NCBI GenBank assembly: GCA_030142905.1 | Contig: JASJOG010000099.1 | Coordinates: 1 to 64,000, forward strand | Direction: 5' to 3' | Length of the DNA: 64,000 nt | From: Heliopora coerulea | Lineage: Eukaryota; Cnidaria; Anthozoa; Scleralcyonacea; Helioporidae | Part shown: positions 44,724-56,545 of the stretch, in pieces | How the letters are laid out: each line of letters starts with the position of its first letter | Position numbering within the stretch: the stretch's first letter is position 1 | The notes under the pieces: generated by a model | Seen by the model: the letters and a program-made list of their open reading frames with translations, nothing else | Database searches by the model: none | Told to the model about the DNA's origin: nothing | Position numbers and translations under genes: made by a program

Positions 44724-46193
44724 CAGTGGCGGATTTAGGATTTTTATCACCTTAGTGAAACTTTAGAATTTTCATTGCAGGAGTGGGGGGGGAGGTTTAG
44801 TACAAAATACGCACTATATTTCTCATATTGTAATGGAACGAATTTTATAATAAATCATAATTTTAATTTGAATTACTTTGTTGAATTTAAATCGGTTCTG
44901 ACCAATCAAAAGTGAGTACAGGTATATTTAAATGTAAATCAAAATATTCTGCACATGTAACAGGCTGCAGTAACAGAACCAGCTAAGGAACTGGGGTCAA
45001 GTTTTGATTTGGCTTTGTGTTTACGGTTTTGTGACATTACAACACTTTCCTGACCGATAGACTATAGTGCGCCAGAGACTTCAATAGATCTATCAAGCGC
45101 AGTATTCGATCTTGGCCTGAATAACAAGGTGTTTACACGATGCCGGGCAAGCTGTCATTCCGCTACGGATTTATGTTATTCCTGTTAGGATTAAGGATTC
45201 AAATCACCACAGTTACAATCGTGAGAACGCAAAGCCTTTTTCATTCGATTGTGTTACGGTTCCATCTCGTACGGTATCGAATGAACATAGTCTAAATTAC
45301 TCTTTAGCATTAACCAGTATAATTATAACATTCCCAATCAATGATAAATCTAATTTTACTGTTTCAATTTTAAGAAAATCTGATCCTGAAGAGCACTTTA
45401 CTTGAGAACAGTGCATGTCTTCTTGCCCACTGCATATGAAATATCAAAGTACTCTGCGCCAAAATTTGTATTATTGACGACTCGTTTACTGCCATCAGAG
45501 GAACAACTGCGAACGCTTGGATGAAAAGCAAGGTCTTGTCATCATTGCTGCCAAACGCATTAAGAAAGCATTTTAAAAAGCTCGTAGACAAGGGTCTCCA
45601 CGCGGTAGTACAAGAGTTTCAAAATCAACCAAACACTGTTTACGGTAATATAACCAATCAGAAGACGATCGATGAAACGTGATAGTCGAGGGAAGGTGAC
45701 AAAGCTAAGCAAACTGGGCAAGATGATATCACAAATTCGGGAAAAATCTTGAACGTTTTTACCGGTAAGCCAATAGCTGATGTTGTTAAGGAGCATCTTA
45801 AAATGTTGAGCCAATCACAGCATGTGAAACAAAATGAAGTTTCGGCAAAAGAGGCAGCGAAATTGGTCAAACCAGTCACGGTTAACGATAAAAAGAGTTT
45901 CAATAAAGCAGCCAATTGCAAAGAGGAATATAATCGTAAGATTCGGCAAACTGGTTGATGTTGACCCAGAAACCGGCTTGAGCGTCATTCCGATGTTCGA
46001 CAATGTTACCACAGATGATAAACGCACTAGATCTAAATATGACGCCGGGAATTAAGATTTGGCAATGTAAACAAAGCTATCTGAAAAGTTTACAGCGGCA
46101 AATTTGCGACGCAAAGTCAATCTGATATCTTAGGATAGTGAGATGGTCACCTTAGTCGGTTGACTTATTTGACGTACCCTAGATCCGCCACTG
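44724..46193. mobile_element. hAT-like non-autonomous transposon, 1470 bp
   Basis: Ends CAGTGGCGGAT(T/C)TAG in inverse orientation, flanked by AATTC on both sides (44719-44723, 46194-46198). Copy 1 of the host element reads straight through this point, confirming the insertion. Inside only short ORFs, no recognisable transposase. Confidence 0.85.
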
Positions 46194-46826
46194 AATTCGT
46201 TTCATCCTCGTCATCAAAGTCTTGTACCTCCGGATGAATACTTAGTATAAATCTTCATCATAGCACATCTAATAGACGTTTGCCACCAACTTCGAGATAA
46301 TGTAGAATGTACCAGTTTTTTAAGACAAAAAAATATCAAAAAAATCTTTTCAGTCATGAGCTGTCCGTAATGCTGGTATCTGACCGGTAAACTTTAAGAA
46401 TGTTCAAATTTTAAGACTGAAGACCTGGTCATCTAAAAAAAATCATTCTTTAAAGCAAAATGAGTGAAAACTTTGATTGGAAAATGACTCGAAATACTTC
46501 AAGATCACAACTAATACAGGGTCTTGATAGAAACATCCAATGTTTAGCAGTAGAATTGTCAGAATGGATCTCATCATTCATTAAACTGTTAAAGGTTATT
46601 CTCACCAAACGTTTTCCCTTAATAAAACAGAATTGAAATTTTAAACGTTCCAGTTCAGGTTGTTAATATTTGTGGCCAAATGTTGTTTTCTTTATTGCAT
46701 TTCCTCTTCCAGTTATAGTAAGGAGGATTTGTCTTTTTGATAATTTTAAAAAATTATCAATCTTACTCGGATATTTGAAGGATGGGCGAGGGTTTGTTGC
46801 GTGCACGTATTTCTAGTTACTCACGA

Positions 46827-47303
46827 AGCGAGTGTATTTTTATGGATCAAACTGAGGTTATTGAAGAAAGACAACATAGCAGACAGTTTGAGAGAATGTA
46901 TTAAGTAGTTATGTCAATGTTATTCTTTTTATATGTAGTAGTTTCATATATTATGGCTTTAAGTTGATGTATGTCGCAGGGTGTACTTTCGGGTTGTGTT
47001 TTCTGTCTACAGTTTGTTTACTGAATTGCTTATGTTTACTTTAAGTATTCCATGTTCTCCACCTTCACTGAAATATTTTCACAAACCAGTTTGTTGTTTT
47101 TTATGTTTTCACTGAGTGTTTTTTTGCCAAAATTGTATGCATTTCGTCGATGGAGAAGGAGGCGAAACATTTCGTTGGTGGTGTAGATCCGCTGTTCTGC
47201 ATGCTTACTAAAGGCTGAAACACTTCTTCCACACCAAATCCAGCACGAGTGTTGGTTTAAATTCTATTGTATTCTCCCGACTATAGATGTTTTCCTTCGC
47301 CAT
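46827..47303. other. non-coding
   Basis: Contains CATTTCGTCGATGGAGAAGGAGGCGAAACATTTCG-type sequence at 47148-47180 that resembles a Penelope terminus; otherwise nothing recognisable. Confidence 0.4.
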
Positions 47304-47307
47304 TTAA

Positions 47308-48275
47308 CCCTTAAGTGCTTAAGCTGGGTCCCCGACGACCCATAACAGATAATTTTTTTATTATTTGTACAACATTGTACTCGGTTTTTGGTCATTTCTC
47401 TGGTATTCCTCAACAATTATCTGTCAATTTTATTTTTTAAGTTACCAAAACGTATTACTAAATTGATATTGAAATATATGTAATTATGTCTACACTGGTG
47501 ATGGGTCTTCAGGGACTCGGCTTAGGCATTAAAGTTATTATGATATTATGATATTAAAATACGGCAATAGGAAGCTATTTAGTAGTACACAAACTAAAGC
47601 GTCATTGAATACTTTTGGAATCCTATTGTTCGAACGTCGCTTTGTTCTTATCTTACTGGTTACCATGGCAACATCGAGAATAGTGTTCGAAAGCGTTGTT
47701 ACTGATGCTTTTTGAGTCATGTTGATAGAAAATCCTCGCGAGCATGCCAGAAATGCAACAAGACCGTCTGTACTTCACATTCAAGCAAAGTGGAGACATT
47801 TGTCTGCAGCCAACCAAAATGCTGAAGAAATTAATTGCGAACATTACGAAGAGTTATCTACAAATACTATTTCATTTCTAATATCCGGTGTTTGTGTTCT
47901 ATATCATCATTATGTTTATGTTTGAAAGAAACTGTTTCATGCAATCTAAATATCTTCTTTTTTAATTTCTTTAGATCACTCAGAATATTTTTAACTTTGC
48001 GGTTGCCATACGGCTCTGTAAGGCCAAGAGCGCTCTATACCCTGGAATGTGACAATCTCATGACTATCTCTAAAGTTTGTTTATTGATTAGCAGTGCACC
48101 TGCGATTTTTGACACACCTGGGTGGTAAGCCAAAACTAACATCCCCAGAAGGTAACTCAATACACCCCTACCCTCTTCTACCTCATTTCCAATAGTAAAT
48201 GATAAATTTCGCATTGGGTCCCTAAGGATCCATCTTTTGCACTAAAGTTCGGCAAAAACCTTGGGCATCTTGGGG
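47308..48275. mobile_element. piggyBac-like non-autonomous element, 968 bp
   Basis: TTAA (47304-47307) followed by CCCTTAAGTGC, and GGGG followed by TTAA (48276-48279). The ends are imperfect inverted repeats (CCC.T.AAG.TGC). No transposase ORF. Confidence 0.65.
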
Positions 48276-48447
48276 TTAAGTAATAAATCGCTTTTTTGAC
48301 AGTTCAATAATAATTTTCTTAAGAAATCTTTTTTCGAAACGCTTTCATGTGGTTTTTTCCCTTCTCCATCGAGATATGGACCACGCATGACTGCCAATCA
48401 GAAGTGGCGCTGTATTATGTCCATGTCATAAAAGAAAATGGTAAATA

Positions 48448-48466
48448 CATACATACATACACACAC

Positions 48467-48497
<31 letters not shown>

Positions 48498-48570
48498 TAC
48501 ATATATGTATATATATTTAAATGTATATACTGTATATACATATATATAGTATATATAGTATACATATAGG

Positions 48571-48605
<35 letters not shown>

Positions 48606-48625
48606 ATATATAGAGTATATATGGA
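48448..48625. repeat. (AT)n/(ATAC)n microsatellites
   Basis: Interrupted TA/ATAC arrays with pure TA runs at about 48470-48495 and 48574-48601. Confidence 0.85.
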
Positions 48626-48641
48626 GTACATATATAGTAAT

Positions 48642-48817
48642 GGCGTTCTTGAGGTTATACACTATCTAAAGGATAGAAAAAAAGCTTCTCGACGTTTCAG
48701 GCGAAGGCCCTTCGCCAGGAGATTAGTAGCTACTAATCTCCTGACGAAGGGCCTTCACCCGAAACGTCGAGAAGTTGTTTTTCTATCCTTTAGATAGTGT
48801 ATTACCTCAAGAACGCC
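48642..48817. repeat. large hairpin with Penelope-terminus motif
   Basis: Arms 48642-48730 and 48731-48817 (about 88 bp) are near-perfect inverse with essentially no loop, centred on AGTAGCTACT. Each contains CTCGACGTTTC and GAAGGCCCTTCG, a motif common at Penelope termini. Confidence 0.9.
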
Positions 48818-48861
48818 GTTGTTTTATCGAAGCTAACTACACTGAACTCCGCGCCTTAGAA

Positions 48862-48889
48862 TTCTACATATATATTATATATATATAGT

Positions 48890-48941
<52 letters not shown>

Positions 48942-48942
48942 T
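48862..48942. repeat. (AT)n microsatellite
   Basis: Long TA run beside the Penelope copy D repeat. Confidence 0.9.
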
Positions 48943-48944
48943 AA

Positions 48945-50130
48945 GATTTTATTAAAAATCGTACGAAGAGAGTACTCAATACCAGAGTAGAGCGAATTAT
49001 AATAGGAAGACAAGGTAACTTAATAAAGAATATTCTTTTAAAACATTTAATGATAAAAATTAGCGATATAAGATTTACTCGACGTTTCGATGTCATCTTG
49101 ACATCATTTTCAAGAGAGATTAAAATAATTTACAATACTTGAATTTAAATAGAAGCCTGAAGAATATATTACAATAAAATTATATACTAAGTAAAATAAA
49201 TGACTAAAAAAGTTTTGACTTAATCGAGTCGGATTTTCTGTTTAAACTTGGTCTATATTGTTTTATTAGCAGCATCTCATAAATTAAACAATCAAATTTA
49301 CTCATGCATTTGCGAAGAACTAAAAATTGTTCACTAAGATTATCCACGCTTTGTCCATGTATTTCCTTCACATGCTTCCCCACAGTGGTCGTTTTGTGCT
49401 CTTCAATGAGTTGATATAGGTGCCGAGTCGTATACCCGACATAACTAGCATCACACTGGTCACATTTGTATTGGTAGACAACACATTGTTGAGACAATAG
49501 GAGTGGTTTCTTTTCACGTATTCTCAATTCCGTTTTGATCTTCTTGCTTACAAAGACAGGTCTTAATAACTTTCCCACTTTCATGGATAGGTCTGACTGC
49601 TGAATCCTCACTATTCTCGCAGATATCTGATCTTTAAACGGCAGAACGGCGTTAATGTTACCACAATTATCGATCTTAGTTCGAGAGGTATTGTTTACAC
49701 CATCAGAGATGATGACATGATCTAAGGATGTCTCATTCACAAACTTTCTGGTAACGAATTTAACGAGCGCTTCAGGATATTTGAGTTTTACAAACATAAG
49801 TAGAATTCTATTTCATTCTTCTTCAAAAAGTTGAAAGGACGATGACAACCTCTTAGCACGGTATAACAATGTCTTAATAAGCCCCGTTTTAGATCGATTG
49901 TCAACTTGACTTGGTAATGAGGAGTAAACCCGTGTCCGTAGGCTTTCGATGAACGCTTGTTGTAATACAATTTCCTTCTTTAGTCATTAATGTCCCAATG
50001 TCTAAATATTCTTCAGGCTTCTATTTAAGTTCAAGTATTGTAAATTATCTTAATCTCTCTTGAAAAGGATGTCAAGATGACGTCGAAACGTCGAGTAAAT
50101 CGTATATCGCTAATTTTTATCATTAAATGT
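48945..50130 (-). mobile_element. Penelope-like element copy D
   Basis: Inverted arms 49039-49166 and 50005-50130, both with TCGACGTTTCGA(T/C)GTCATCTTGAC, enclose a GIY-YIG gene fragment. The outer 48945-49038 block recurs at 54950-55045. Confidence 0.82.
49204..49970 (-). pseudogene. Penelope-like RT C-terminus and GIY-YIG domain (copy D)
   Basis: Open 197-aa frame (49797-49204): MFVKLKYPEALVKF, a linker, CVVYQYKCDQCDASYVGYTT and HLYQLIEEHK (GIY-YIG core with CxxC), GKHVKEIHGQS and the C-terminal YEMLLIKQYRPSLN block. An upstream frame (49970-49790) has NKRSSKAYGHGFTPHYQVK in a shifted register. RT catalytic motifs absent. Confidence 0.8.
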
Positions 50131-50191
50131 ATTAAAAGACAAGGTAAACTTGGGTTACTTTATATATACTGTATATATATGTTAGTATTAA

Positions 50192-51853
50192 CCCTATTCT
50201 GTGCGGGGGTACGTAAAACTACCTACCCCTGATAAGTTTTTTAAATATTTTCTCAACGGCATCGAACTTGAGGCTGGTGTTCCCTGACTTTTAATATTTT
50301 TTTATGAGAAAGTTTTCCTGAAAGCTTTGGTTGGTATCTACAACTCTATTGCGAGATATAGGCCATTGTTCGAAACTACCCCTACCAAATTTCCGTGTCA
50401 AAAAAAATGAAATTTGGAAAAAATCTAAATTTCATAAAAAACTAACCGCTGATGATATCGACTTCAAACTTTGACCAGCTGTTAACCACTCAACTTAAAT
50501 TTGTTTGACGTCAAAAAAATTACGTCAATGTCGTCATGACGTCATTATGACGTCATTTCCTGTTTTTATCCGATTTTTTCAATACGTGTTCGGTTTTTTT
50601 CAATTATCTCACGCTCGCATGAAGCACAGTAAATTATTTTTGGCATTGGAATAGCTATATGTCCCAAAAAAGTGCCTTGAAAATTTCAAGGTATTTTCTC
50701 GATCAGAACTGGAGATATTGACTTCCGTTTTTGTTGGCCGATATTCAAATTTTTCACTTTTTCAATAGCATTTGTTACTGAAACTGTAACTCTATCATCA
50801 ACGAAGGATAGATGATATTTACTTTGAATTTTCATCAGCTGTTTGACATGGCGTCAGTTTTCAGTTGCATCATTCATATACTAGTGACGTCAGTACCGTC
50901 CTACGTCAGAAATGACGTCAAAATGACGTCAAAATGACGTCAATTTGACGTCAACTTTATGGTATGCAGAAAATATTGCTTGAAGTCGCATGAAATTTAT
51001 TTTTCAATGCTTGATGAGATTTACCTACATACAAGGGAATGTACGGGTCGAAAGGGAATTCCCTCTAACACCCATAAATTCCCTTTTAGAAATTGATAAG
51101 AAACAGTGTGCATGTGTGCATAGGAGTTGATAATCATTCTTTTATTGTTCCTACTCAGCTGAATGCTTAGCAAGATTTCTCTAAATCTTATACATTTTTA
51201 TTATTTTCACATGTAAACTGAAAAATTTTTGTCTACAAATAAAAATTTCGACGTTTTTTTTTCACATTTTGTTCGTTTTGGCGCCTCATAGACCCATAAA
51301 ACAGCCTCACATAGCACTGTATACGGTAATATGATGTTGAACCTATCATCCACGATAGCCTAAGTTGCCATGATAAGCAAATGAATGGTATTTGACAAGA
51401 TTTTTTACATAAAGTATAGTGTATGGAAAAACGAGCCATATTTTTCATTTCGGTAACAATGTCTAAGGTTCTGTTATTTGTTGTTACTGTTTCCATGGCA
51501 ACAAAATAAGCTTACATCAGCATATTTGTATAAAAAACAGTCTTTCGTACATCCTAAGCACCTTAGCATCATTGTTGATGAGAATAAGTAGGAGTAATAA
51601 AGTCAAACGAGAGACAACAAAAATTAGGCGATTTTTGCAGATTTTTGACACTTATGGCGCTTCAACGAATGAAATCTGCTGACGTATGCAATAAATGCCA
51701 ATTTTATTTTCACAGAATAAAAGCTCTTGCCTTGGAAAATCAGCATGCAAAATATCAATGAAAACCAACAAGCGGTTCAGGAGATAGATGGGGTAGGTAG
51801 TTTTACCTACCCCCGCCTAGAGTAGGGGTATTCAGACCCCGCCCAGAATAGGG
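50192..51853. mobile_element. piggyBac-like non-autonomous element, 1662 bp
   Basis: Ends CCCTATTCTG(T/G)GCGGGG in inverse orientation, with TTAA (50188-50191) on the left and TCAA (51854-51857) on the right, a probable mutated TTAA. A further shared inner block TAAAACTACCTACCCC supports the pairing. No transposase found. Confidence 0.8.
50506..50953. promoter_or_regulatory. cluster of eight TGACGTCA palindromes
   Basis: Perfect TGACGTCA at 50506, 50537, 50548, 50885, 50913, 50924, 50935 and 50946. TGACGTCA is the CRE recognised by CREB/ATF bZIP factors. The last four have a 10-11 bp spacing. They lie within the transposon; regulatory use is inference. Confidence 0.7.
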
Positions 51854-51878
51854 TCAAGATATAGGAGGTTCTCATATA

Positions 51879-51931
51879 TTGTTCGCAATCTTCAGGCAAC
51901 TGAGGTTCAGTTGCCTGAAGATTGCGAACAA
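51879..51931. repeat. 25-bp perfect hairpin
   Basis: Arms 51879-51903 and 51907-51931 (TTGTTCGCAATCTTCAGGC...) with a GGT loop, just outside the piggyBac-like element. Resembles a collapsed Penelope terminus. Confidence 0.9.
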
Positions 51932-52225
51932 CGTGAAATTCAGGATAGTGTTAAAAGGACCTATTGTATCTCAATATTACAAAAAAGTCTCTGCCACAAA
52001 AAGTAACGAGCAATCTTTGAACAATAGCAAGAACACTACTCTAACTACTTAATATATATAATTCACATGGTTGTTTTTCCTTTGTTTTTGGGCGCGAATA
52101 CGTTCAATATATTCTGTCTAAAAGGCTAGTGGCACTTTCTTTCAGTAAACGGGAATGCAGGGCCATAAACAATGACGAAAGACAATAGTATAACATTGAA
52201 TTCATATTCCCTTCTAATATTTTAC

Positions 52226-53714
52226 CAGGGGCGGATCTGGGATTTTTCACCTTAGGCAAATTTAAAAAAAGACACAAAACGGAGGGGTGAATGATCCTCA
52301 CCCTCCTTATTCCCAAGTGTATAGTAATCTATATTACTGATAGAAATTAGCTTTTGCTGTTTCGCTCAATTTCAGAGCTCATCAACATGCTTAAGAATTT
52401 TACTGTGAAAATCATGTAGAGACAATTACTTGAGAGTTCGGGACCTATTAAAGGAATCGCATGGAAATAAATCAGTGAAACGAATCCGAAGTAAAATAAT
52501 AGGAACTTTTACCCTTGGAAAACAATATTGAACTCAACAGTCTAGAAGTGAGCAAACAGGTCACTGATTTGACCAGCACGTGAGACAAGGTGCACATCTC
52601 AACAGCGAAGCTTAGCGCCAGAGCCAGAGGGGTTCAGTTTTCAAACTATTAATTTTCATTTCGAATCAGTTACACTGAATAATAAATGATTTACATGTTG
52701 GGACTGTTAGGGTATGTTGGTCACTAAATTTTGCAAAGTTTCTACAAATCATCTAAAATTGATTCTTTCTATGGATTTCTGCTATTAGTGAGCTCTCACT
52801 CAAGACCACGTATGTGTATTGCCCGCATTAAGTTTAACAGTTTCAAGAGAGTAAGTGAAGAATGAAGGGATGTAAGTCTTTGCTCTAAAATTTCTATTAA
52901 AGTGTCCCTCATTCACTAGACGTTTGAAATCAGGCGTCGAGCGAGTGCGACTGCTTATTGTCGCCGACAAACCGGCATAAAATAACAGCAAAGACTTCTC
53001 GTTGTTCCTCTTCAACGGAGATAGACATTGTTCAAATAAGGTGGAAGAAGGCATATTTAAAGACAGTGAAACGGTTTCTAACGAAGGACGTTTATTCAAC
53101 TTTCCTCGTGTTGTTAACACCGATGTAGCACAGCATATGCAAATCAACATTTTAGGCAAAATCGATCCTCAAGGCCAATCATGTTACAGAGTTTCGATCA
53201 CATGATTGATGTAGTTCGGCAAGTTAGAAAACTACAAAGTAAATGCCGCTGCACCAATGGTAACTTCTGTTAAAAGAACCCACTAATAAGTGTGGCCAAT
53301 CAGAGATCCTCAGACAAATCACAGTTTAGGCAAAACTTCGGCAAACCAATCACCGCCCATGATAAAGGCATTAGAAGCAACTCAGCCAATCACAAGGATT
53401 GATTGAAGCACGAACTTGGGGAAAATAATTGGCATGCGAGTAATCTAACACCAATGCCGGCCTGATCGCCTGAGAAAGGAGGAGCCGATGAAATGTAATC
53501 GAAATTTAATTCGATGTTTGTTAATCTTACCGCAACTGACTCGCTAGTGTAACGTACGGAAATGCTTTTTGGCTAGACAGTAGAATAGCAGATACGGACA
53601 TTTTCACGACGACGAACATGCCATTTTACGAATCAAAATTGATCGTAAGTCGTTGATTGGTCGTAAGTCATCATAGGCAGCTGCCTTATTTACCTATTCT
53701 TAAATCTGCCCCTG
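52226..53714. mobile_element. hAT-like non-autonomous transposon, 1489 bp
   Basis: Ends CAGGGGCGGATCTGG and, inverse, CAGGGGC(A)GATTTAAG. The start shares GGATTTTT(A)TCACCTTAG with 44724. Flanks do not give a clean 5-bp repeat, but ATTCCCTTC(T/A)AATATT occurs on both sides. A 119-aa frame at 53159-52800 (minus) has no motif I recognise. Confidence 0.7.
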
Positions 53715-54672
53715 ATTCCCTTCAAATATTCTCCTCTGATATTCCCCCAAATATTCATCGCGCCTCTCCTTATCTTCCTTCCAATTTAAAAAAAAAATAA
53801 GAAAAATCAGGTGCACTTCAGCAATACACATTTTATGAAGTCTTATAAACACGTGTACAACATCTCACATTTTAAATACAAATGAGTAGTTGCTTATATT
53901 GAAAGCACATAACTTAGCTTGGGAAACGCTATCGTCAATTTTAAATTCCTTTGTTGAAGGCCATTCATGAAACAGTCCTTGCTTCTTTGTAAAACGTCTG
54001 AGATAGACTCTTTATCCTTTCAACAAACCCTTTGGTAGGTATGAAGAGAAATTATATACTTATGACGTGTTCAGTAGGATTCGATTCGACACTAAAATTT
54101 GTGTTCAAAAAATCTCGTCCGAATCACCACTCATGTTTACCAAGTTCTTGCACATTAAACCAACCAAACTAATCACTTTTTAACTTAAATATACCTTTCC
54201 ATTTTCACCTTTGCTTATTTTATCGTAAATTACCTGTGGTCATGGTGTCAACGTATTTGAAAACCGTGTTTGTTACCACGACAAAATCGCTGTTTTATTA
54301 AATACACCTCTTCAAATCCCACTTCGGATGTTCGTACTTCTACTGTATTATTTCAGCTCTTTACACATGCATTCCGAAAGATCCTCAGAACAAAAGTATC
54401 TCTTTGCAATTGCTCTCAAATCAACCTCGTCCTTGTGGAATATAAGTAAGTTATTTTGAGCCCCTTTGGGGATATGTAATTCATTCACATCGGGCTACGC
54501 CTGCAGTAAATAAATTACATTTTCCCGCTTCCCCTGAGCGCGTAAAACTCAGAGTAGTGACAGCAAAATTTTGTCTTTTGTATTTACTTATTCGCTCTAC
54601 CAGTAATGGTATTGAGCGCTCTATATTTTCATTTCAACGCTGTAACCTTCGTGGTACTCATCATTGGTGTAT

Positions 54673-54677
<5 letters not shown>
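53715..54677. other. presumed intron, non-coding
   Basis: No gene or repeat family recognised. Confidence 0.4.

Positions 54678-54722
<45 letters not shown>
54678..54722. repeat. (AT)n microsatellite
   Basis: About 22 TA units next to a Penelope terminal fragment. Confidence 0.9.
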
Positions 54723-54723
<1 letters not shown>

Positions 54724-54732
54724 GCATACATG

Positions 54733-54897
54733 CCAGAGAACTCTGGTATGTCACTACAAACGCGATTGTCACCTGACGAGTGTGGCAAACTTAGCTTGCC
54801 ATACGAAACAAATTTGTCGTGATTAAAAAGTTTTATGAAGTAATCCGGGTTTTGTCTCTCACTTCTCTAATATTTTGTTCTACTTCGGTATCGAGCA
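54733..54897 (+). repeat. isolated Penelope terminal repeat (copy C family)
   Basis: Matches 20918-21075 (CACCTGACGAGTGTGGCAAA, CATACGAAACAAATTTGTCG, TTTTGTCTCTCACTTCTCT) with scattered differences. No coding part attached. Confidence 0.85.
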
Positions 54898-54898
54898 C

Positions 54899-54951
<53 letters not shown>
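54898..54951. repeat. (GATA)n microsatellite
   Basis: About 13 perfect GATA units between two Penelope terminal fragments. Confidence 0.95.
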
Positions 54952-54952
<1 letters not shown>

Positions 54953-55050
54953 GTGAGATTTTATTAAAAAAATCGTACAAAGAGAGTGCTCAATACCAGA
55001 GTAGAGCGAATTACAATAGCAAGACAAGGTAAACTTGGGTTACTTCATAA
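54950..55050 (+). repeat. Penelope copy D outer repeat
   Basis: AGATTTTATTAAAAA.ATCGTAC and CCAGAGTAGAGCGAATTA match 48945-49020. Confidence 0.75.
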
Positions 55051-55065
55051 AGATTTAGATATATA

Positions 55066-55098
55066 TGTATAGAGAGAGAGAGACAGACAGACAGACAA
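55066..55098. repeat. (GA)n(GACA)n tail
   Basis: Short GA then GACA units directly at the 3' end of the adjacent LINE, read as its microsatellite-type tail. Confidence 0.75.
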
Positions 55099-55960
55099 CT
55101 TTATTTAACAACGGTAGTTTCCATCAATGTTTACATTGGTTTCAAGAAAGCCGGTACTAGTAAAAAAATTGAACTAATACAAATTTTTCATAGTAAAAGA
55201 TTAAAAATAATGAAAGTTGATAAAATTCTTAAAATTATTTACAGAAGATGGTTGTTTAATCATTGATGGTAGTTTATTTCATAATACAGCATCACTATAC
55301 ATTAGACTACGTTTAAATACTCGGTCTTAGGTGCTGCAATCTTTACACTTACCTCAGACATTTGCAAGTTATGATTGTGAGTCTGATTAATATGAGTAAA
55401 CAGTTCGTTTAAATAATTTGGAGAAAAACCATTAATTATTTTGTACATTAAGGTGGCTTTTTGTTTTCTTTCCCCGACCTTCAAGATTGCATCAATTTAG
55501 ATTCGATAAAATTTCATTCGATCTAATTTCATAACCTGATCTTGTTATGATTCAAGCAGCTCTATTTTGCAATTTTTTGAAGCTTATTTTTTAAAACGGT
55601 GCCACAATTTCCCCAAACCATACTACAATAATCAAAATGAGGAGTTACAAGTGCATTGTATACAGATATCAACTGGGGCATTGATAATAAATTTCGCAAA
55701 ACATGTAGCATCCTAAGCCCTCTTAATGTTTTAGGGATAATTTTCTCATTTATATGACATTCCCAAATAAGTTTTTCATCCACTAAAACGCCAAGTAGTT
55801 TTGCCGTTGACACCCGTTTTAAAATATTGCTACCAAGCCTAATATTTGGTTTAGGTACTAACTGCTTTAATCTATAACTAGAAGCCATAGTGATGAACTC
55901 AGTTTTAGTTTCATTAACAGAGAGCTTGTTTGCACAGAGCCACTCCTTCAAATTCTGGAC
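55099..55960 (-). pseudogene. LINE 3' end: RT C-terminal region
   Basis: Frame 55951-55562 encodes EWLCANKLSVNETKTEF, the LLGVLVDEKLIWECHI block and VTPHFDYCSMVWGN, the region following the RT active site in jockey/I-group LINEs. 55484-55302 continues with KATLMYKIINGFSPNYLNEL after stops. 5'-truncated as usual for LINE insertions; the 3' end is the GACA/GA repeat at 55066-55098. Confidence 0.8.
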
Positions 55961-55979
55961 ATCATAATTTAATATATTT

Positions 55980-56163
55980 TTGAGAGAGAGAGGGAGAGAG
56001 GGAGGGAGAGGGAGAGAGGGAGGGAGAGGGAGAGAGGAAAGGAGAGGGAGAGAGGAAGGGAGAGGGAGAGAGGAAAGGAGAGGGAGAGAGGAAGGGAGAG
56101 GGAGAGAGAGAGGGAGAGGGATAGAGGGAGGGAGAGAAGGAGGGAGAGGGAGAGGGAGAGAGA
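55980..56163. repeat. polypurine (GAGAGG)n repeat
   Basis: About 180 bp of GAGA/GGGA units, almost entirely purine on the plus strand. Translations of either strand are artefacts of the repeat. Confidence 0.95.
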
Positions 56164-56194
56164 TAGTAAAAGTAATAGGGTAGAGTGCTCAATA

Positions 56195-56545
56195 CCAAGT
56201 AGAGTGGAAGACTCGTTCATCACACTCAAAGATTACAAGCGAAATTTCAGCAACAATCCCACCTGTAGACCAATCAACCCATCTAAATCTGAAATCGGCA
56301 TTATTAGCAAACAGCTTCTTCAACGAATCAACGCTAAAGTTGCAGCTGCTACCAAGCTAAATCAATGTAAAAAAACACAGATGCCGTCATCAGATGGTTT
56401 AACAAATACCAAATAAAACCACTTAATCATTCATCACCTTTGATATTATCGACTTTTACCAGTTGATATCTGAGGAACTATTAAATCAAGCCCTAAGATT
56501 TGCCTCGCAATATAAGAATGTCGTTTACAATCAGTCGCTTAGCAA
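56195..56545 (+). pseudogene. Penelope-like RT N-terminal fragment
   Basis: SFITLKDYKRNFSNNPTCRP, NPSKSEIGIISKQLLQRINAK (56213-56360), then FDIIDFYQLISEELLNQAL (about 56440-56500) across frame changes. Parallels the copy C RT start. Truncated by the next element. Confidence 0.78.

Larger units (their letters stand above)
43278..46826 (-). mobile_element. Crypton-like element, copy 2, split by a hAT-like insertion
   Basis: Matches copy 1 from its GTCACTCAA(A/G)AATGCCGTG motif onward, nearly identical over 43370-43960 and less so later, ending with GTTGCGTGCACGTATTTCTAG at about 46820. 44724-46193 is an insertion absent from copy 1. The left CCTCGCCCACC end is missing. Confidence 0.65.

Noticed and set aside
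55962..56229. Ser/Pro/Leu-rich and Arg/Glu-rich ORFs
   Set aside because: Translations of the (GAGAGG)n simple repeat.
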